Shown: positions 1 to 10,794 of the stretch, piece by piece | Layout of the letters: every line of letters starts with the position of its first letter | How positions within the stretch are numbered: position 1 is the first letter of the stretch | From: Neodiprion pinetum | Taxonomy: Eukaryota > Arthropoda > Insecta > Hymenoptera > Diprionidae | Reading direction: 5' to 3' | Length of the DNA stretch: 64,000 nt | NCBI RefSeq assembly: GCF_021155775.2 | Contig: NC_060234.1 | Location: 33,725,026-33,789,025, forward strand | Made by a program: the position numbers and the translations under genes | Notes under the pieces: generated by a model | The model's database searches: none | What the model was told of the DNA's origin: nothing | What the model saw: only the letters and a program-made list of their open reading frames with translations

Positions 1-206
1 ACGTCACCAATTCAAAATCAGCTAGCCGAATTCCTCAGTCTGGAAACAACCGCGCAGTAGAGCGGACGGATAAGAGTCGCGCTCCGCAAATTTCGAGTAC
101 CGGGTTCTCAACCTCCCGGATCCCGCGCTTCGGGTCCGCTACGTATTTCGAGTACCGGGTTCTCAACCTCCTAGATCTCGCGCTTCGGGTCCGCTACGCG
201 GTGAAA

Positions 207-1241
207 CTCGACTTCCAGGATAAGCGCTCCGTGGTTCCTGGTTCATGTTTACAATAAATTATTTCAATTCGTTTTTCGCGCAACCCCAAATTCGGTACCT
301 GTCAGTCCGCTAACAAAATTTCTCGACTTCCAGGATAAGCGCTCCGTGGTTCCTGGTTCATGTTTACAATAAATTATTTCAATTCGTTTTTCGCGCAACC
401 CCAAATTCGGTACCTGTCAGTCCGCTAACAAAATTTCTCGACTTCCAGGATAAGCGCTCCGTGGTTCCTGGTTCATGTTTACAATAAATTATTTCAATTC
501 GTTTTTCGCGCAACCCCAAATTCGGTACCTGTCAGTCCGCTAACAAAATTTCTCGACTTCCAGGATAAGCGCTCCGTGGTTCCTGGTTCATGTTTACAAT
601 AAATTATTTCAATTCGTTTTTCGCGCAACCCCAAATTCGGTACCTGTCAGTCCGCTAACAAAATTTCTCGACTTCCAGGATAAGCGCTCCGTGGTTCCTG
701 GTTCATGTTTACAATAAATTATTTCAATTCGTTTTTCGCGCAACCCCAAATTCGGTACCTGTCAGTCCGCTAACAAAATTTCTCGACTTCCAGGATAAGC
801 GCTCCGTGGTTCCTGGTTCATGTTTACAATAAATTATTTCAATTCGTTTTTCGCGCAACCCCAAATTCGATACCTGTCAGTCCGCTAACAAAATTTCTCG
901 ACTTCCAGGATAAGCGCTCCGTGGTTCCTGGTTCATGTTTACAATAAATTATTTCAATTCGTTTTTCGCGCAACCCCAAATTCGGTACCTGTCAGTCCGC
1001 TAACAAAATTTCTCGACTTCCAGGATAAGCGCTCCGTGGTTCCTGGTTCATGTTTACAATAAATTATTTCAATTCGTTTTTCGCGCAACCCCAAATTCGG
1101 TACCTGTCAGTCCGCTAATAAAATTTCTCGACTTCCAGGATAAGCGCTCCGTGGTTCCTGGTTCATGTTTACAATAAATTATTTCAATTCGTTTTTCGCG
1201 CAAGCCAAAATTCAGTAGCTGTCAGTATGCTAATAAAATTT
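207..1241 (+). repeat. 115-bp tandem array, left palindrome arm (9 copies)
   Basis: The motif CTCGACTTCCAGGATAAGC recurs at 207, 322, 437, 552, 667, 782, 897, 1012 and 1127, exactly 115 bp apart. Copies are nearly identical; one has G to A near 870. The innermost copy (1127-1241) is diverged, and the same divergence appears in the innermost copy of the right arm. So the array was already in this form before, or when, the arms were mirrored. Confidence 0.95.
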
Positions 1242-2520
1242 CTACAACTTTACAATCTTCTCATAATCTTTTTGGTAAAATATGTCGATAAAAAAATTAT
1301 ATTAAACCTTACACATTATTTTTGATTTGTTCTCATGCTGAAAATATTTATTAGTATTCGAGGTATAACTCGAGGTGGTTGGCGGTGATCGTTGGGGGTG
1401 GTTAGGGGTGGTTGCGGGTAATCTCGGTGATTCAGGAGGAGGGGGACGAGGATTTGTGCTCGGTGAGTAAAACACTTTCATAATATTTGATGGCAATTAT
1501 AATTATATTTCATCTAAAATATTTCAAACTAGTCATGTTTACATTAAATTATTTCCATTCATTTTTCGCGCAAGCACATATTCAGTAGCTCGAATAAGCT
1601 TATACAATTTATTATATTATTAATTAATTAATGAATATTCTTATAATATTTAATGGCAATTGTAATTATGTTGTATTCAAAATTTTTCAAACTTGTCATG
1701 CTTACAATAAATTATTTCAATTCGTTTTTCGCGCAAGCACAAATTCAGTAGCTATGAATAAGCTGATACAATTTATTATATTATTAATTAATTAATTACT
1801 CAATTACTCAATTATATTAATCGTTACACAATATTTTCGATGTGTTCTTATACTGAAAATATTTATTACTATTCAAGGTATAACCTGAGGTGGTTGAAGG
1901 TGGTCGGAGGTGGACGAGGAGGAGGACGAGGAGGACGAGGATTTGTGCTGGGTGAGTAAAACACTTTTATAATATTTGATGGCAATTGTAATTATATTTC
2001 ATCTGAAATATTACAAACTTGTCACGTTTACAATAAATTATTTCAATTCATTTTTCGTGCAAGCACATATTCAGTAGCTATGAATAATCTTATACAATTT
2101 ATTATATTATTAATTGATTAATTAATATTCTTATAATATTTGATGGCAATTGTAATTATATTTCATCTGAAATATTACAAACTTGTCACGTTTACAATAA
2201 ATTATTTCAATTCATTTTTCGTGCAAGCACATATTCAGTAGCTATGAATAATCTTATACAATTTATTATATTATTAATTGATTAATTAATATTCTTATAA
2301 TATTTGATGGCAAATGTAATTATATTTCATCTGAAATATTACAAACTTGTCACGTTTACAATAAATTATTTCAATTCATTTTTCGTGCAAGCACATATTC
2401 AGTAGCCAAGAATAATCTTATACAATTTATTACATTATTAATTAATTGATTAATTACATTAATCCTTACACAATATTTTTGATGTGTTCCTATACTAAGA
2501 ATATTCATTACTATTCCAGG
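1241..2520 (+). repeat. AT-rich internal units of left palindrome arm
   Basis: Repeated blocks each contain a fragment like TTTGATGGCAATTGTAATTA, a motif like CAATAAATTATTTCAATTC, a CAAGCACATATTCAGTAGC-like motif and runs of TTAATTAA. One block of about 135-140 bp occurs three times in a row between about 1960 and 2440. Short G-rich minisatellites (1370-1450 and 1880-1945) sit inside. The same unit, in either orientation, recurs at 3215-4170, 7345-7425 and 8520-9110. Confidence 0.85.
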
Positions 2521-3215
2521 TATTACCCGAGGTGGTCGGAGGTGGACGAGGAGGAGGACGAGCTGGACAAGGAGGAGGACCAGGTGGACGAGGAGGAGGA
2601 CGAGGTGGACGAGGAGCAGGCGGGGTGGGTCGTGGGAGAGGACCTCTCCTCTCCTCAGAGGAGGGGAGGGGGAGGGGCGGGGAAGGGGTAGAGGCGGGCG
2701 GGGTGGGGGAAGGGAAGGGTTGGGGAGGGGAGGGGAGGGAGGCGGGAGGGAGGGGGGGGAGGAAGGGAGGGCGGGTGGTGGGAGGGAGGGAGGGAGTGTG
2801 GGAGGGCGGGCGGGAGGGAGGGAGGGAGGGCGGGCGGGCGCGGGAGGGGGGGGTGTACTGCTCTATTAACTCTAACGGGCTCGCATCGACATCCGTCCCC
2901 CACTCTCTCCCTCCCTCCCTCCCTCCCTCCCTCCCTCCCCTCCCCTTCCCTTCCCTTCCCTTCCCTTCCCTTCCCTTCCCTTCCCCCTCCCCGCCACCCT
3001 CCCCACCCCACCCCTCCCCGCCCCTTCCCTTCCCTTCCCTTCCCTTCCCTTCCCCCTCCCCGCCCGCCACTCCCCCTTCCCTGCCCCTCCCCCTCCCCTC
3101 CTCTGAGGAGAGGAGAGGTCCTCTCCCACGACCCACCCCGCCTGCTCCTCGTCCACCTGGTCCTCCTCCTCGTCCAGCTCGTCCTCCTCCTCGTCCACCT
3201 CCGAGCACCTCGGGT
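2520..3215. repeat. GC-rich palindrome core: minisatellite and homopurine/homopyrimidine tracts
   Basis: From 2525 to about 2640 runs a GGTGG/GACGAGGAGG minisatellite. It is followed by nearly pure purine (GGGAGGG and GGGAAGG repeats) to about 2855. The mirror image follows as CCCTCC and CCCTTCC repeats (2910-3080) and the pyrimidine version of the minisatellite (3140-3215). Open frames here translate to Gly/Arg or Pro low complexity on every strand and are composition artefacts. G-runs of this density can form quadruplexes, and the mirrored purine tract could form triplexes; both are inference. Confidence 0.9.
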
Positions 3216-4170
3216 AATACCTGGAATAGTAATGAATATTTTTAGTATAGGAACACATCAAAAATATTGTGTCAGGATTAATGTAATTAATCAATTAATT
3301 AATAATGTAATAAATTGTATAAGATTATTCATAGCTACTGAATATGTGCTTGCACGAAAAATGAATTGAAATAATTTATTGTAAACGTGACAAGTTTGTA
3401 ATATTTCAGATGAAATATAATTACAATTGCCATCAAATATTATAAAAGTGTTTTACTCACCCAGCACAAATCCTCGTCCTCCTCGTCCTCCTCCTCGTCC
3501 ACCTCCGACCACCTTCAACCACCTCAGGTTATACCTTGAATAGTAATAAATATTTTCAGTATAAGAACACATCGAAAATATTGTGTAACGATTAATATAA
3601 TTGAGTAATTGAGTAATTAATTAATTAATAATATAATAAATTGTATAAGCTTATTCATAGCTACTGAATTTGTGCTTGCGCGAAAAACGAATTGAAATAA
3701 TTTATTGTAAGCATGACAAGTTTGAAAAATTTTGAATACAACATAATTACAATTGCCATTAAATATTATAAGAATATTCATTAATTAATTAATAATATAA
3801 TAAATTGTATAAGCTTATTCGAGCTACTGAATATGTGCTTGCGCGAAAAATGAATGGAAATAATTTAATGTAAACATGACTAGTTTGAAATATTTTAGAT
3901 GAAATATAATTATAATTGCCATCAAATATTATGAAAGTGTTTTACTCACCGAGCACAAATCCTCGTCCCCCTCCTCCTGAATCACCGAGATTACCCGCAA
4001 CCACCCCTAACCACCCCCAACGATCACCGCCAACCACCTCGAGTTATACCTCGAATACTAATAAATATTTTCAGCATGAGAACAAATCAAAAATAATGTG
4101 TAAGGTTTAATATAATTTTTTTATCGACATATTTTACCAAAAAGATTATGAGAAGATTGTAAAGTTGTAG
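3215..4170 (-). repeat. AT-rich internal units of right palindrome arm
   Basis: Reverse complement of the left-arm AT-rich blocks, with fewer tandem copies of the approximately 135-bp unit than the left arm. It includes the inverse minisatellite at about 3470-3535 and another at 3955-4045. It runs directly into the 115-bp array. Confidence 0.85.
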
Positions 4171-5665
4171 AAATTTTATTAGCATACTGACAGCTACTGA
4201 ATTTTGGCTTGCGCGAAAAACGAATTGAAATAATTTATTGTAAACATGAACCAGGAACCACGGAGCGCTTATCCTGGAAGTCGAGAAATTTTGTTAGCGG
4301 ACTGACAGGTACCGAATTTGGGGTTGCGCGAAAAACGAATTGAAATAATTTATTGTAAACATGAACCAGGAACCACGGAGCGCTTATCCTGGAAGTCGAG
4401 AAATTTTGTTAGCGGACTGACAGGTACCGAATTTGGGGTTGCGCGAAAAACGAATTGAAATAATTTATTGTAAACATGAACCAGGAACCACGGAGCGCTT
4501 ATCCTGGAAGTCGAGAAATTTTGTTAGCGGACTGACAGGTACCGAATTTGGGGTTGCGCGAAAAACGAATTGAAATAATTTATTGTAAACATGAACCAGG
4601 AACCACGGAGCGCTTATCCTGGAAGTCGAGAAATTTTGTTAGCGGACTGACAGGTACCGAATTTGGGGTTGCGCGAAAAACGAATTGAAATAATTTATTG
4701 TAAACATGAACCAGGAACCACGGAGCGCTTATCCTGGAAGTCGAGAAATTTTGTTAGCGGACTGACAGGTACCGAATTTGGGGTTGCGCGAAAAACGAAT
4801 TGAAATAATTTATTGTAAACATGAACCAGGAACCACGGAGCGCTTATCCTGGAAGTCGAGAAATTTTGTTAGCGGACTGACAGGTACCGAATTTGGGGTT
4901 GCGCGAAAAACGAATTGAAATAATTTATTGTAAACATGAACCAGGAACCACGGAGAGCTTATCCTGGAAGTCGAGAAATTTTGTTAGCGGACTGACAGGT
5001 ACCGAATTTGGGGTTGCGCGAAAAACGAATTGAAATAATTTATTGTAAACATGAACCAGGAACCACGGAGCGCTTATCCTGGAAGTCGAGAAATTTTGTT
5101 AGCGGACTGACAGGTACCGAATTTGGGGTTGCGCGAAAAACGAATTGAAATAATTTATTGTAAACATGAACCAGGAACCACGGAGCGCTTATCCTGGAAG
5201 TCGAGAAATTTTGTTAGCGGACTGACAGGTACCGAATTTGGGGTTGCGCGAAAAACGAATTGAAATAATTTATTGTAAACATGAACCAGGAACCACGGAG
5301 CGCTTATCCTGGAAGTCGAGAAATTTTGTTAGCGGACTGACAGGTACCGAATTTGGGGTTGCGCGAAAAACGAATTGAAATAATTTATTGTAAACATGAA
5401 CCAGGAACCACGGAGCGCTTATCCTGGAAGTCGAGAAATTTTGTTAGCGGACTGACAGGTACCGAATTTGGGGTTGCGCGAAAAACGAATTGAAATAATT
5501 TATTGTAAACATGAACCAGGAACCACGGAGCGCTTATCCTGGAAGTCGAGAAATTTTGTTAGCGGACTGACAGGTACCGAATTTGGGGTTGCGCGAAAAA
5601 CGAATTGAAATAATTTATTGTAAACATGAACCAGGAACCACGGAGCGCTTATCCTGGAAGTCGAG
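4171..5665 (-). repeat. 115-bp tandem array, right palindrome arm (13 copies)
   Basis: This is the reverse complement of the left-arm unit. Copies end at 4285, 4400 and every 115 bp to 5665, which makes 13 copies against 9 on the left. One copy has a private change near 4951 (GGAGAGCTT for GGAGCGCTT). The four extra copies (460 bp) and the private changes show that the arms have evolved separately by unequal exchange or replication slippage. Confidence 0.95.
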
Positions 5666-5864
5666 TTTCACCGCGTAGCGGACCCGAAGCGCGGGATCCG
5701 GGAGGTTGAGAACCCGGTACTCGAAATACGTAGCGGACCCGAAGCGCGGGATCCGGGAGGTTGAGAACCCGGTACTCGAAATTTGCGGAGCGCGACTCTC
5801 ATGCGTCCGCTCTACTGCGCGGTTGTTTCCAGACTGAGGAATTCGGCTAGCTGATTTTGAATTG

Positions 5865-6560
5865 GTGACGTCACTTTCTGAACATCCGACATCCAAACTT
5901 TGGTTTCGACCTTTAATACTATGTATGATGATGTATGATGTATGATGTATGATGTATGATGTATGATGATATGATATGATGTATAATGATTTTAGTTTTC
6001 ACATTTCATACAAGAAATACACACTTTATCTCTCCTGCCGATTCCAGACTCAAGCGGCCAGGCCCTTCGATGGTCAGCCGTTGACTGAAGATATATTCCT
6101 CAGTGAACGGGTCGGCTAATAACGCTGCCGTTCTGCGACAGTTGGATGATGAAAAATTTCGCTCGTATCTTTCAAATGTGTGTTAAAATACACTCGAAGT
6201 GTTGAGAAGCGTCGTTCTTTCTCTCCCTATCACCTTTCTAGGTCTTTAAATCACTACGCAGTGTTAAATACTGTCTCATATACGAAGCATCCATTTCATC
6301 TCGTTCAGAATTAGCGCATCCGTTATGTATTGCAGTTACACTGAATTTTTTTCCATCCGAATACTTTTCGAAAAACAATTCCGCTCCTCCACCCAACGCA
6401 GATGCTTCACTTGCGACCAGCTAAAACAGCGTTTCGATTCTATGCCTATGAAAATTCAAGATCGAGAGAGCAAATGAAAAGTTGTTGGAATAATTATGAA
6501 TACTGATGTTATGGAATACATCGAGCGCGCGTCCGATAGAATCCCATTTCGAAATGAATA
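5865..6560 (+). repeat. Element flank, copy 1 (paralogous to about 10110-10620)
   Basis: Starts at a perfect GTGACGTCAC (5865-5874), then CTTTCTGAACATCC, then a TATGATG microsatellite (about 5923-5990). After that comes a non-repetitive stretch that matches 10110-10620 along its length with scattered substitutions and one insertion; I estimate roughly 80% identity by eye. The match ends somewhere before 6560. Because both copies follow an arm in the same orientation, the flank is probably part of a larger duplicated unit. No coding potential seen. Confidence 0.8.
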
Positions 6561-6604
6561 ATTCTTCTCTTTTCATATCATAGCTAATCTAGTAATATAG
6601 GTAA

Positions 6605-6745
6605 ACAGGATGGTTGGAGGTGTTCGGAAATGGTAGGAGGTGGTCGGCGCTGGCAGAAGGTGATAGGGGGTGGTCGAAAGTAGCCATTGATGGTCGGAGG
6701 TGGCAGGGGGAGGTAGGAGGCGTTCGAAAATGGTAGGACATTTCA
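6605..6745 (+). repeat. GGTGGTCGGAGGTGG-type minisatellite
   Basis: Degenerate repeats of GGTGGTCGGA and GGTAGGAGG. The same family occurs at 1370-1450, 1880-1945, 2525-2640, 7262-7345 (inverse), 8465-8515 (inverse), 8805-8910 (inverse) and 10795-11165, each time attached to the same AT-rich unit or flank. Confidence 0.85.
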
Positions 6746-7258
6746 AAAGTTGAAGTCGACGATGATCCGGTGCATCAATTTAATCGTTACAGATTTTCTT
6801 TTCCCATGAGCCATACAGTATTCAACAACGATAATGCAGTCCTAAAAATTCATCATTCATCTCTGTCTGGAAAGCTAATTCGCAAGGCGTGGTATTCTAT
6901 TCTATTTGCATTATTAGAAAAATACCCGTACTCTACATACACTGTTTCTAATCTTTTGCTACATTTGGTTTAATCCCCATGCTTCCACAGCACGAATAGT
7001 CGGAAATGTTTTTGATTATCCATAATAAAATAAAAGAAGTAACAAAGCTTAAATTTATTGTCAAAGCTCTAATGAATACATCAAACTGCGGTCGAATCAA
7101 TTCATTTATTATTTGCACATGACCTCTGTATATTTGATAAATTATTCCTAAATACATTGAAACATATGTATTTATAATGAAATATCATGCAATGGGCTGT
7201 GTAAACTATAAACTATAATTTCTATCGAATAGCTGCTTTTATGTCAACAGGGCTTTGA
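6746..7258. other. Spacer with no recognised gene
   Basis: Unique-looking AT-rich sequence between two minisatellite blocks. Short open frames exist at 6770-6973 and 6948-7157 but show no domain, splice context or codon bias. Confidence 0.5.
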
Positions 7259-7261
7259 GGC

Positions 7262-7425
7262 TCAGTTCCGTTCGTCCTCCTCCTCGTCCACCTCCGACCA
7301 CCTCCAACAATCGCCAACCACCTCGAACAACCACCGATAACCACCTCGGGTTGTACCTGGAATAGCAATAAATATTTTCAGTATAAGAACACATCAAAAA
7401 CATTACGTAAGGATTCATATAATCA
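7262..7425 (-). repeat. Minisatellite plus AT-rich unit fragment (inverse)
   Basis: 7262-7345 is the reverse complement of the G-rich minisatellite. 7345-7425 matches the piece of the palindrome AT-rich unit that contains AATAAATATTTTCAGTATAA and ACACATCAAAAA. It is a truncated fragment of the same family. Confidence 0.8.
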
Positions 7426-7429
7426 CAGG

Positions 7430-7605
7430 TTTTGTTTTTCGGCTGCAACTTTCGATGCGTTGATCGCAGCGTATTGGAACTGCGCCCATTCGATTTCTCT
7501 CGCAAAATTACGTCGGAATAGTGCATGAAAGAATCTATTCCGGCACTTTTCAAAATCGCGGAAATTTTCGCCAAAAATACAGAGGGGTCAGCCTTACCAT
7601 TGGAT
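7430..7605 (-). repeat. Dispersed repeat, copy 1 (inverse of 13105-13200)
   Basis: Read on the minus strand this begins GTAAGGCTGACCCCTCTG and continues through GGCGAAAATTTCCGCGATTTT and TGCACTATTCCGACG. The plus strand at 13105-13200 has the same order of motifs, with substitutions and small gaps. No other related copy was noticed in the window. The open frame on the minus strand (7239-7574) is carried by this repeat and is not taken as a gene. Confidence 0.65.
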
Positions 7606-8150
7606 GAAAACTATAGGTACAGTTGCCCTCGTTGGCTTAGATGTGACAACCGAAAATTGCTCCATGAGATATTCCAACGGTAGAGATGAGAACTTATCGC
7701 AGAACATCAGAGAGTTTCCGATTTTGACATGATGCTGGCTGCATTCACCTTCTGAGTAACACAGTCATCGCAATGGTAATTCCAAGCCAGTACTTGGCCT
7801 GAGTGTACTTACCGACTTGTCGGCGATACAATAAACTAATGATGAGAATAAATATCTTTCAAAAGTCGTAGCAAAACAGTGATTTAATTAAAGTATAGGT
7901 ACCTGAGAGAAGAATGTATACATAGATCATGAACACAAATAGACCAGATTTAATAATGATGCAGAGACCAAAAAGTATAAATGTATATGCGGTCCATGTA
8001 CGACATTGATATATATGATTCATTTATGATTAATACGTGATGCAAACTATAAATTTTATAATTTTCCAGGAAACATACTAGATTATCTACTATAATCGGC
8101 TATAATATGACAATAAAAGAATTGTTTGTTTCCATATAGGTTTCAGTTCG
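7606..8150. other. No recognised feature
   Basis: AT-rich sequence between repeat blocks. I see no exon-like frame, hairpin or repeat match in it. Confidence 0.5.
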
Positions 8151-8154
8151 ACAC

Positions 8155-8345
8155 GCCGTCTATACATCCGATAACATTAATATTCAGAAATAGGAGTAGG
8201 AGTTGGATTAGAAGTAGGATCAGGAGTAGGTTCAAGAGTGAGAGTAGGAATAGGAGTAGGATCAGGAGTTGGAGTAAGATCGTAGTAGAAGTAGGAGTAA
8301 GATTGACGTAGAAGTAGGAGCATTGGAGGAGGGTAGGGGCGGGAA
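8155..8345 (+). repeat. GGAGTA-type simple repeat
   Basis: Degenerate hexamers (AGGAGT, AGTAGG, ATAGGA) run for about 160 bp, then four TAGGG units at about 8355-8375. The three overlapping minus-strand open frames here are products of the repeat. Confidence 0.85.
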
Positions 8346-8379
8346 GGGAAGGGTAGGGTAGGGTAGGGTAAGCCACACC

Positions 8380-8470
8380 ACTTCACACCCCGCCTCCCCA
8401 ATACCCCACCACCTCAACACCCTAACACCCCACCATCCCAACACCCCACTACCCCATCATCCCAGACCGC
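8380..8470 (+). repeat. CACCCCAC-type simple repeat
   Basis: Short degenerate repeats of ACCCCACCA and CAACACCCC lead into the inverse minisatellite at 8470. C-rich on this strand. Confidence 0.7.
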
Positions 8471-10065
8471 CTCACCACCGCCAACCACCTCCAACGACCA
8501 TCGCGAACCACCTTGGATTATTCCCCGAATACTGATAAACATATTCAGTAAAAATATAGAATACATCAAAAACATTGTGTAAGGATTATTATAACTTTTC
8601 TGTTGACAGATTTGACCAAGAAGACTTCGAGAAAATTATAAAAAATTTTATTAACGCATTTATAGCTACCGAATTTGGGCTTGCGCGGTGAATGAATTGA
8701 AATAATTTATTGTAAACATGACAAGTTCAAAAAATTTAAAATAAAATATAATTACAATTGCCATTAAATATTATAAAAATGTTTTACTCACCGTGCACAA
8801 ATCCTCGTTCTCCTCGTCATCCTCGTCCACCTCGATCACCTGCAACCACCCCTAACCACCTCCGACCACCACCAACCATCTCCAATGACCACCGCTAACC
8901 ACCTCGGGTGATACCTTGAATACCAATAAATATTTTCAGTGTTAGAACACATCAAAAATATTGTGTAAGGATTAAGATAATTTTTTTATTGACACATTTT
9001 ACCAAGAAGATTATGAGAAAATTATAGAAATTTTATTAGCGTATTGAAAACTACTGAATTTGAACTTGCGCCAAAAATGAATTGAAATAATTTATTGTAA
9101 CCATGACAAGTTTAACCAGAACTACGGAAAATTAGTTCTGAAGGTCAAAAGTCACCAGGTCAAGGACCTGGACAGCCAGAACTACGGAGCGCTTGTCCTG
9201 GTAGTCAACAGGGTGGCCACCCGTCTGAAACACCGGGAAAACCGGGAAATGTCAGGGAATTTTGTACGTCAGGGAAAAGTCAGGGAAATGTCAGGGAATT
9301 TTTTGGTTGGTCAGGGACTCTTCATAGAACTCACGGATTTCAAAAGCCTTGTCCATAAAATTGAGATACTATCACCGCATCGTGCTGTATTAAATATCAA
9401 TTTAAAAATTTGGATAAATTGTGGTGTATTCTTAACACTTAAAAGAAAAATGTCCCGTTGGAAAAAAAATTTTAAGTTTATTCTTCAAAAAGTTACACAT
9501 TCGTTAATTAGTCATAATTCTTCGAACCTCGATTTTCATTGCAAACCGCATAAATGTTCAAATAATGACTCTAAAAATATTTCGCTTCTTGGAGCCCCTT
9601 CTTAAATATATACTTAACAAGACCACGGAAATGGAAATTTTCATTTTTTGTCAACTTTCAAAAACCATAATGAACGGAATAAACAACTCTTAAAAACTTT
9701 TATAACTTTAATATATTTGGCCATACTTTACCTAGATTACTATAGTTTTTAGTGATTTCTGCACAAATTGTGCATCAAAATGTTAGGGAAAAATAATGAT
9801 TTTAGTCAGGGAAAACCGGGAAATGTCAGGGAATTCCGTGATCGGAATTGAGTGGCCACCCTGGTCAAATTTCACCAGGTAGCGGACCTGGAGCGCAGAA
9901 ACTACTGAGCGCTCCTCCTGGAACTCGAGTTGCACCAGGAATCGCAGGGTATGGGAGATAGAGAACCCGGTACTCGAAATTTGCGGACCGCGATTCTCAC
10001 CCGTCCGCTCTACTGCGCGGTTGTTTCCAGACTGAGGAATTCGGCTAGCTCATTTTCGTCTACTA
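8465..10065 (-). repeat. Degraded single arm of the palindrome element, interrupted by a transposon
   Basis: The order matches the right arm of the 1-5871 palindrome: inverse minisatellite, AT-rich units (two, with a second inverse minisatellite at 8805-8910), then a diverged equivalent of the 115-bp unit (CGGAGCGCTTGTCCTGG near 9186), then the end block. That block ends CTACTGCGCGGTTGTTTCC and GAATTCGGCTAGCTC at about 10010-10052. The large 115-bp array is missing and there is no mirrored partner. Nucleotides 9209-9863 are a later insertion. Confidence 0.8.
9209..9863. mobile_element. Non-autonomous DNA transposon, hAT-like ends, 5-bp target duplication
   Basis: The 655-bp element starts CAGGGTGGCCAC and ends GTGGCCACCCTG, a perfect 12-bp terminal inverted repeat. 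It is flanked by GTCAA on both sides (9204-9208 and 9864-9868). The empty site is visible in the paralogous arm at 5658-5680, where GTCGAGTTTCACC is uninterrupted, so the 5-bp duplication is well supported. Inside, GTCAGGGAAA and ACCGGGAAATGTCAGGGAA motifs recur near both ends in the same orientation. The 130-codon frame inside (9213-9605) starts at GTG within the terminal repeat and has no transposase features. A CAGGG start with a 5-bp duplication suggests a hAT5-type element, but the superfamily is inference. Confidence 0.85.
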
Positions 10066-10109
10066 GTACTATCGATCGATGACGTCAAGAGAAAAAAAAT
10101 TTTTGGTGA

Positions 10110-10620
10110 CGTCACTTTCTGAACATCCGCACATCCAACCTTTGGTTTCGAACTTTATTACTACGTATGATGTATGATGTATGATGATACGATATGATGT
10201 ATAATGATTTTAGTTTTCACATTTCAAACAAGAAATACGCACTTCATCTTTCCTGCCGATTTCAGACTCAAGCGACTAGGCCCTCCAATGGTCAGCCTTT
10301 GACTAAGGACATATTCTTCAGTTAACGGGTCAGCTAATAACACTGCCGTTCTGTGACGGTTGGATGATAAAAATATTTGCTCGTACTTTTCATATGTATG
10401 TTAAAATACACTCGAAGTTCTAAGAAGCTTCGTTCCATCTCTCCCTGTCAAAAACACAAAAATCGCCGACAATTACCTTTTTAGTTCTTTAAATCAGGAC
10501 ACTGCGTTAAATACTATCTCGTATACGGAGCATCCATCTTATTAGTTGATCCGTGATGTATCACAGTTACTCTGAATTTTTTTCCGTACGAACACTTCTC
10601 GAAAAACAATTCTGCTTCTC
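10110..10620 (+). repeat. Element flank, copy 2 (paralogous to 5865-6400)
   Basis: Begins at GTGACGTCACTTTCTGAACATCC and follows the first copy through the TATGATG microsatellite and the motifs TAATGATTTTAGTTTTCACA and TGTTAAAATACACTCGAAG. An extra piece just before it (about 10055-10100) contains a second TGACGTCA. It also carries an insertion of about 35 bp near 10447-10480 relative to copy 1. A subfragment (about 10218-10275) is repeated at 10636-10695. Confidence 0.8.
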
Positions 10621-10794
10621 TGTCATTTCAGTTTCTACATTTTCGACAAGAAATACGCACTTCATCTTTCCTGCCGATTCCAGACTCAAGCGACTTCAGG
10701 GACAAGCACTCAGTGATTCCTGTGCTCCAGGTCCGCTACCTGGTGAAACTCCACTTCCAAGGAGGAGGAGGAGAAGGACGAGGTAGACTAGGAG

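Larger units (their letters stand above)
1..5871. repeat. Giant imperfect palindrome (foldback-type element)
   Basis: The first half of this stretch is repeated in reverse complement in the second half. Position 1 pairs with about 5871, and the centre lies near 2860-2890, where about 40-50 bp of unpaired spacer remain. From outside inward each arm has: a 206-bp end block (1-206 and 5666-5871), a 115-bp tandem array, AT-rich units, a G-rich minisatellite, and a homopurine or homopyrimidine core. The arms are not identical. They differ in array copy number (9 against 13), in the number of AT-rich units, and by point changes in the end blocks. The left end runs off the window, so the outer boundary and any target duplication cannot be seen. 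Long inverted repeats built of tandem repeats are the hallmark of foldback elements (Drosophila FB, Galileo). No transposase is visible, so class membership is inference. Confidence 0.85.

Noticed and set aside
207..1241. Regular array that might suggest a CRISPR locus
   Set aside because: The 115-bp units are contiguous and whole-unit identical, with no variable spacers, in eukaryotic DNA.
2495..3294. Long overlapping Gly/Arg- and Pro-rich open frames on both strands
   Set aside because: They follow from the purine/pyrimidine repeats and mirror each other because the DNA is palindromic. They resemble RGG proteins only by composition.
1..5871. Palindrome as a pure assembly artefact
   Set aside because: Arms differ in array copy number and carry private substitutions, which a mirrored contig would not show. 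It cannot be fully excluded without long reads.
8345..8375. Telomere-like TAGGG repeats
   Set aside because: Only about four units, inside a longer G-rich simple repeat. The insect telomere unit is TTAGG.
9213..9605. 130-codon open frame
   Set aside because: It starts at GTG inside the transposon's terminal repeat, and the sequence shows no transposase motifs. It is element filler.
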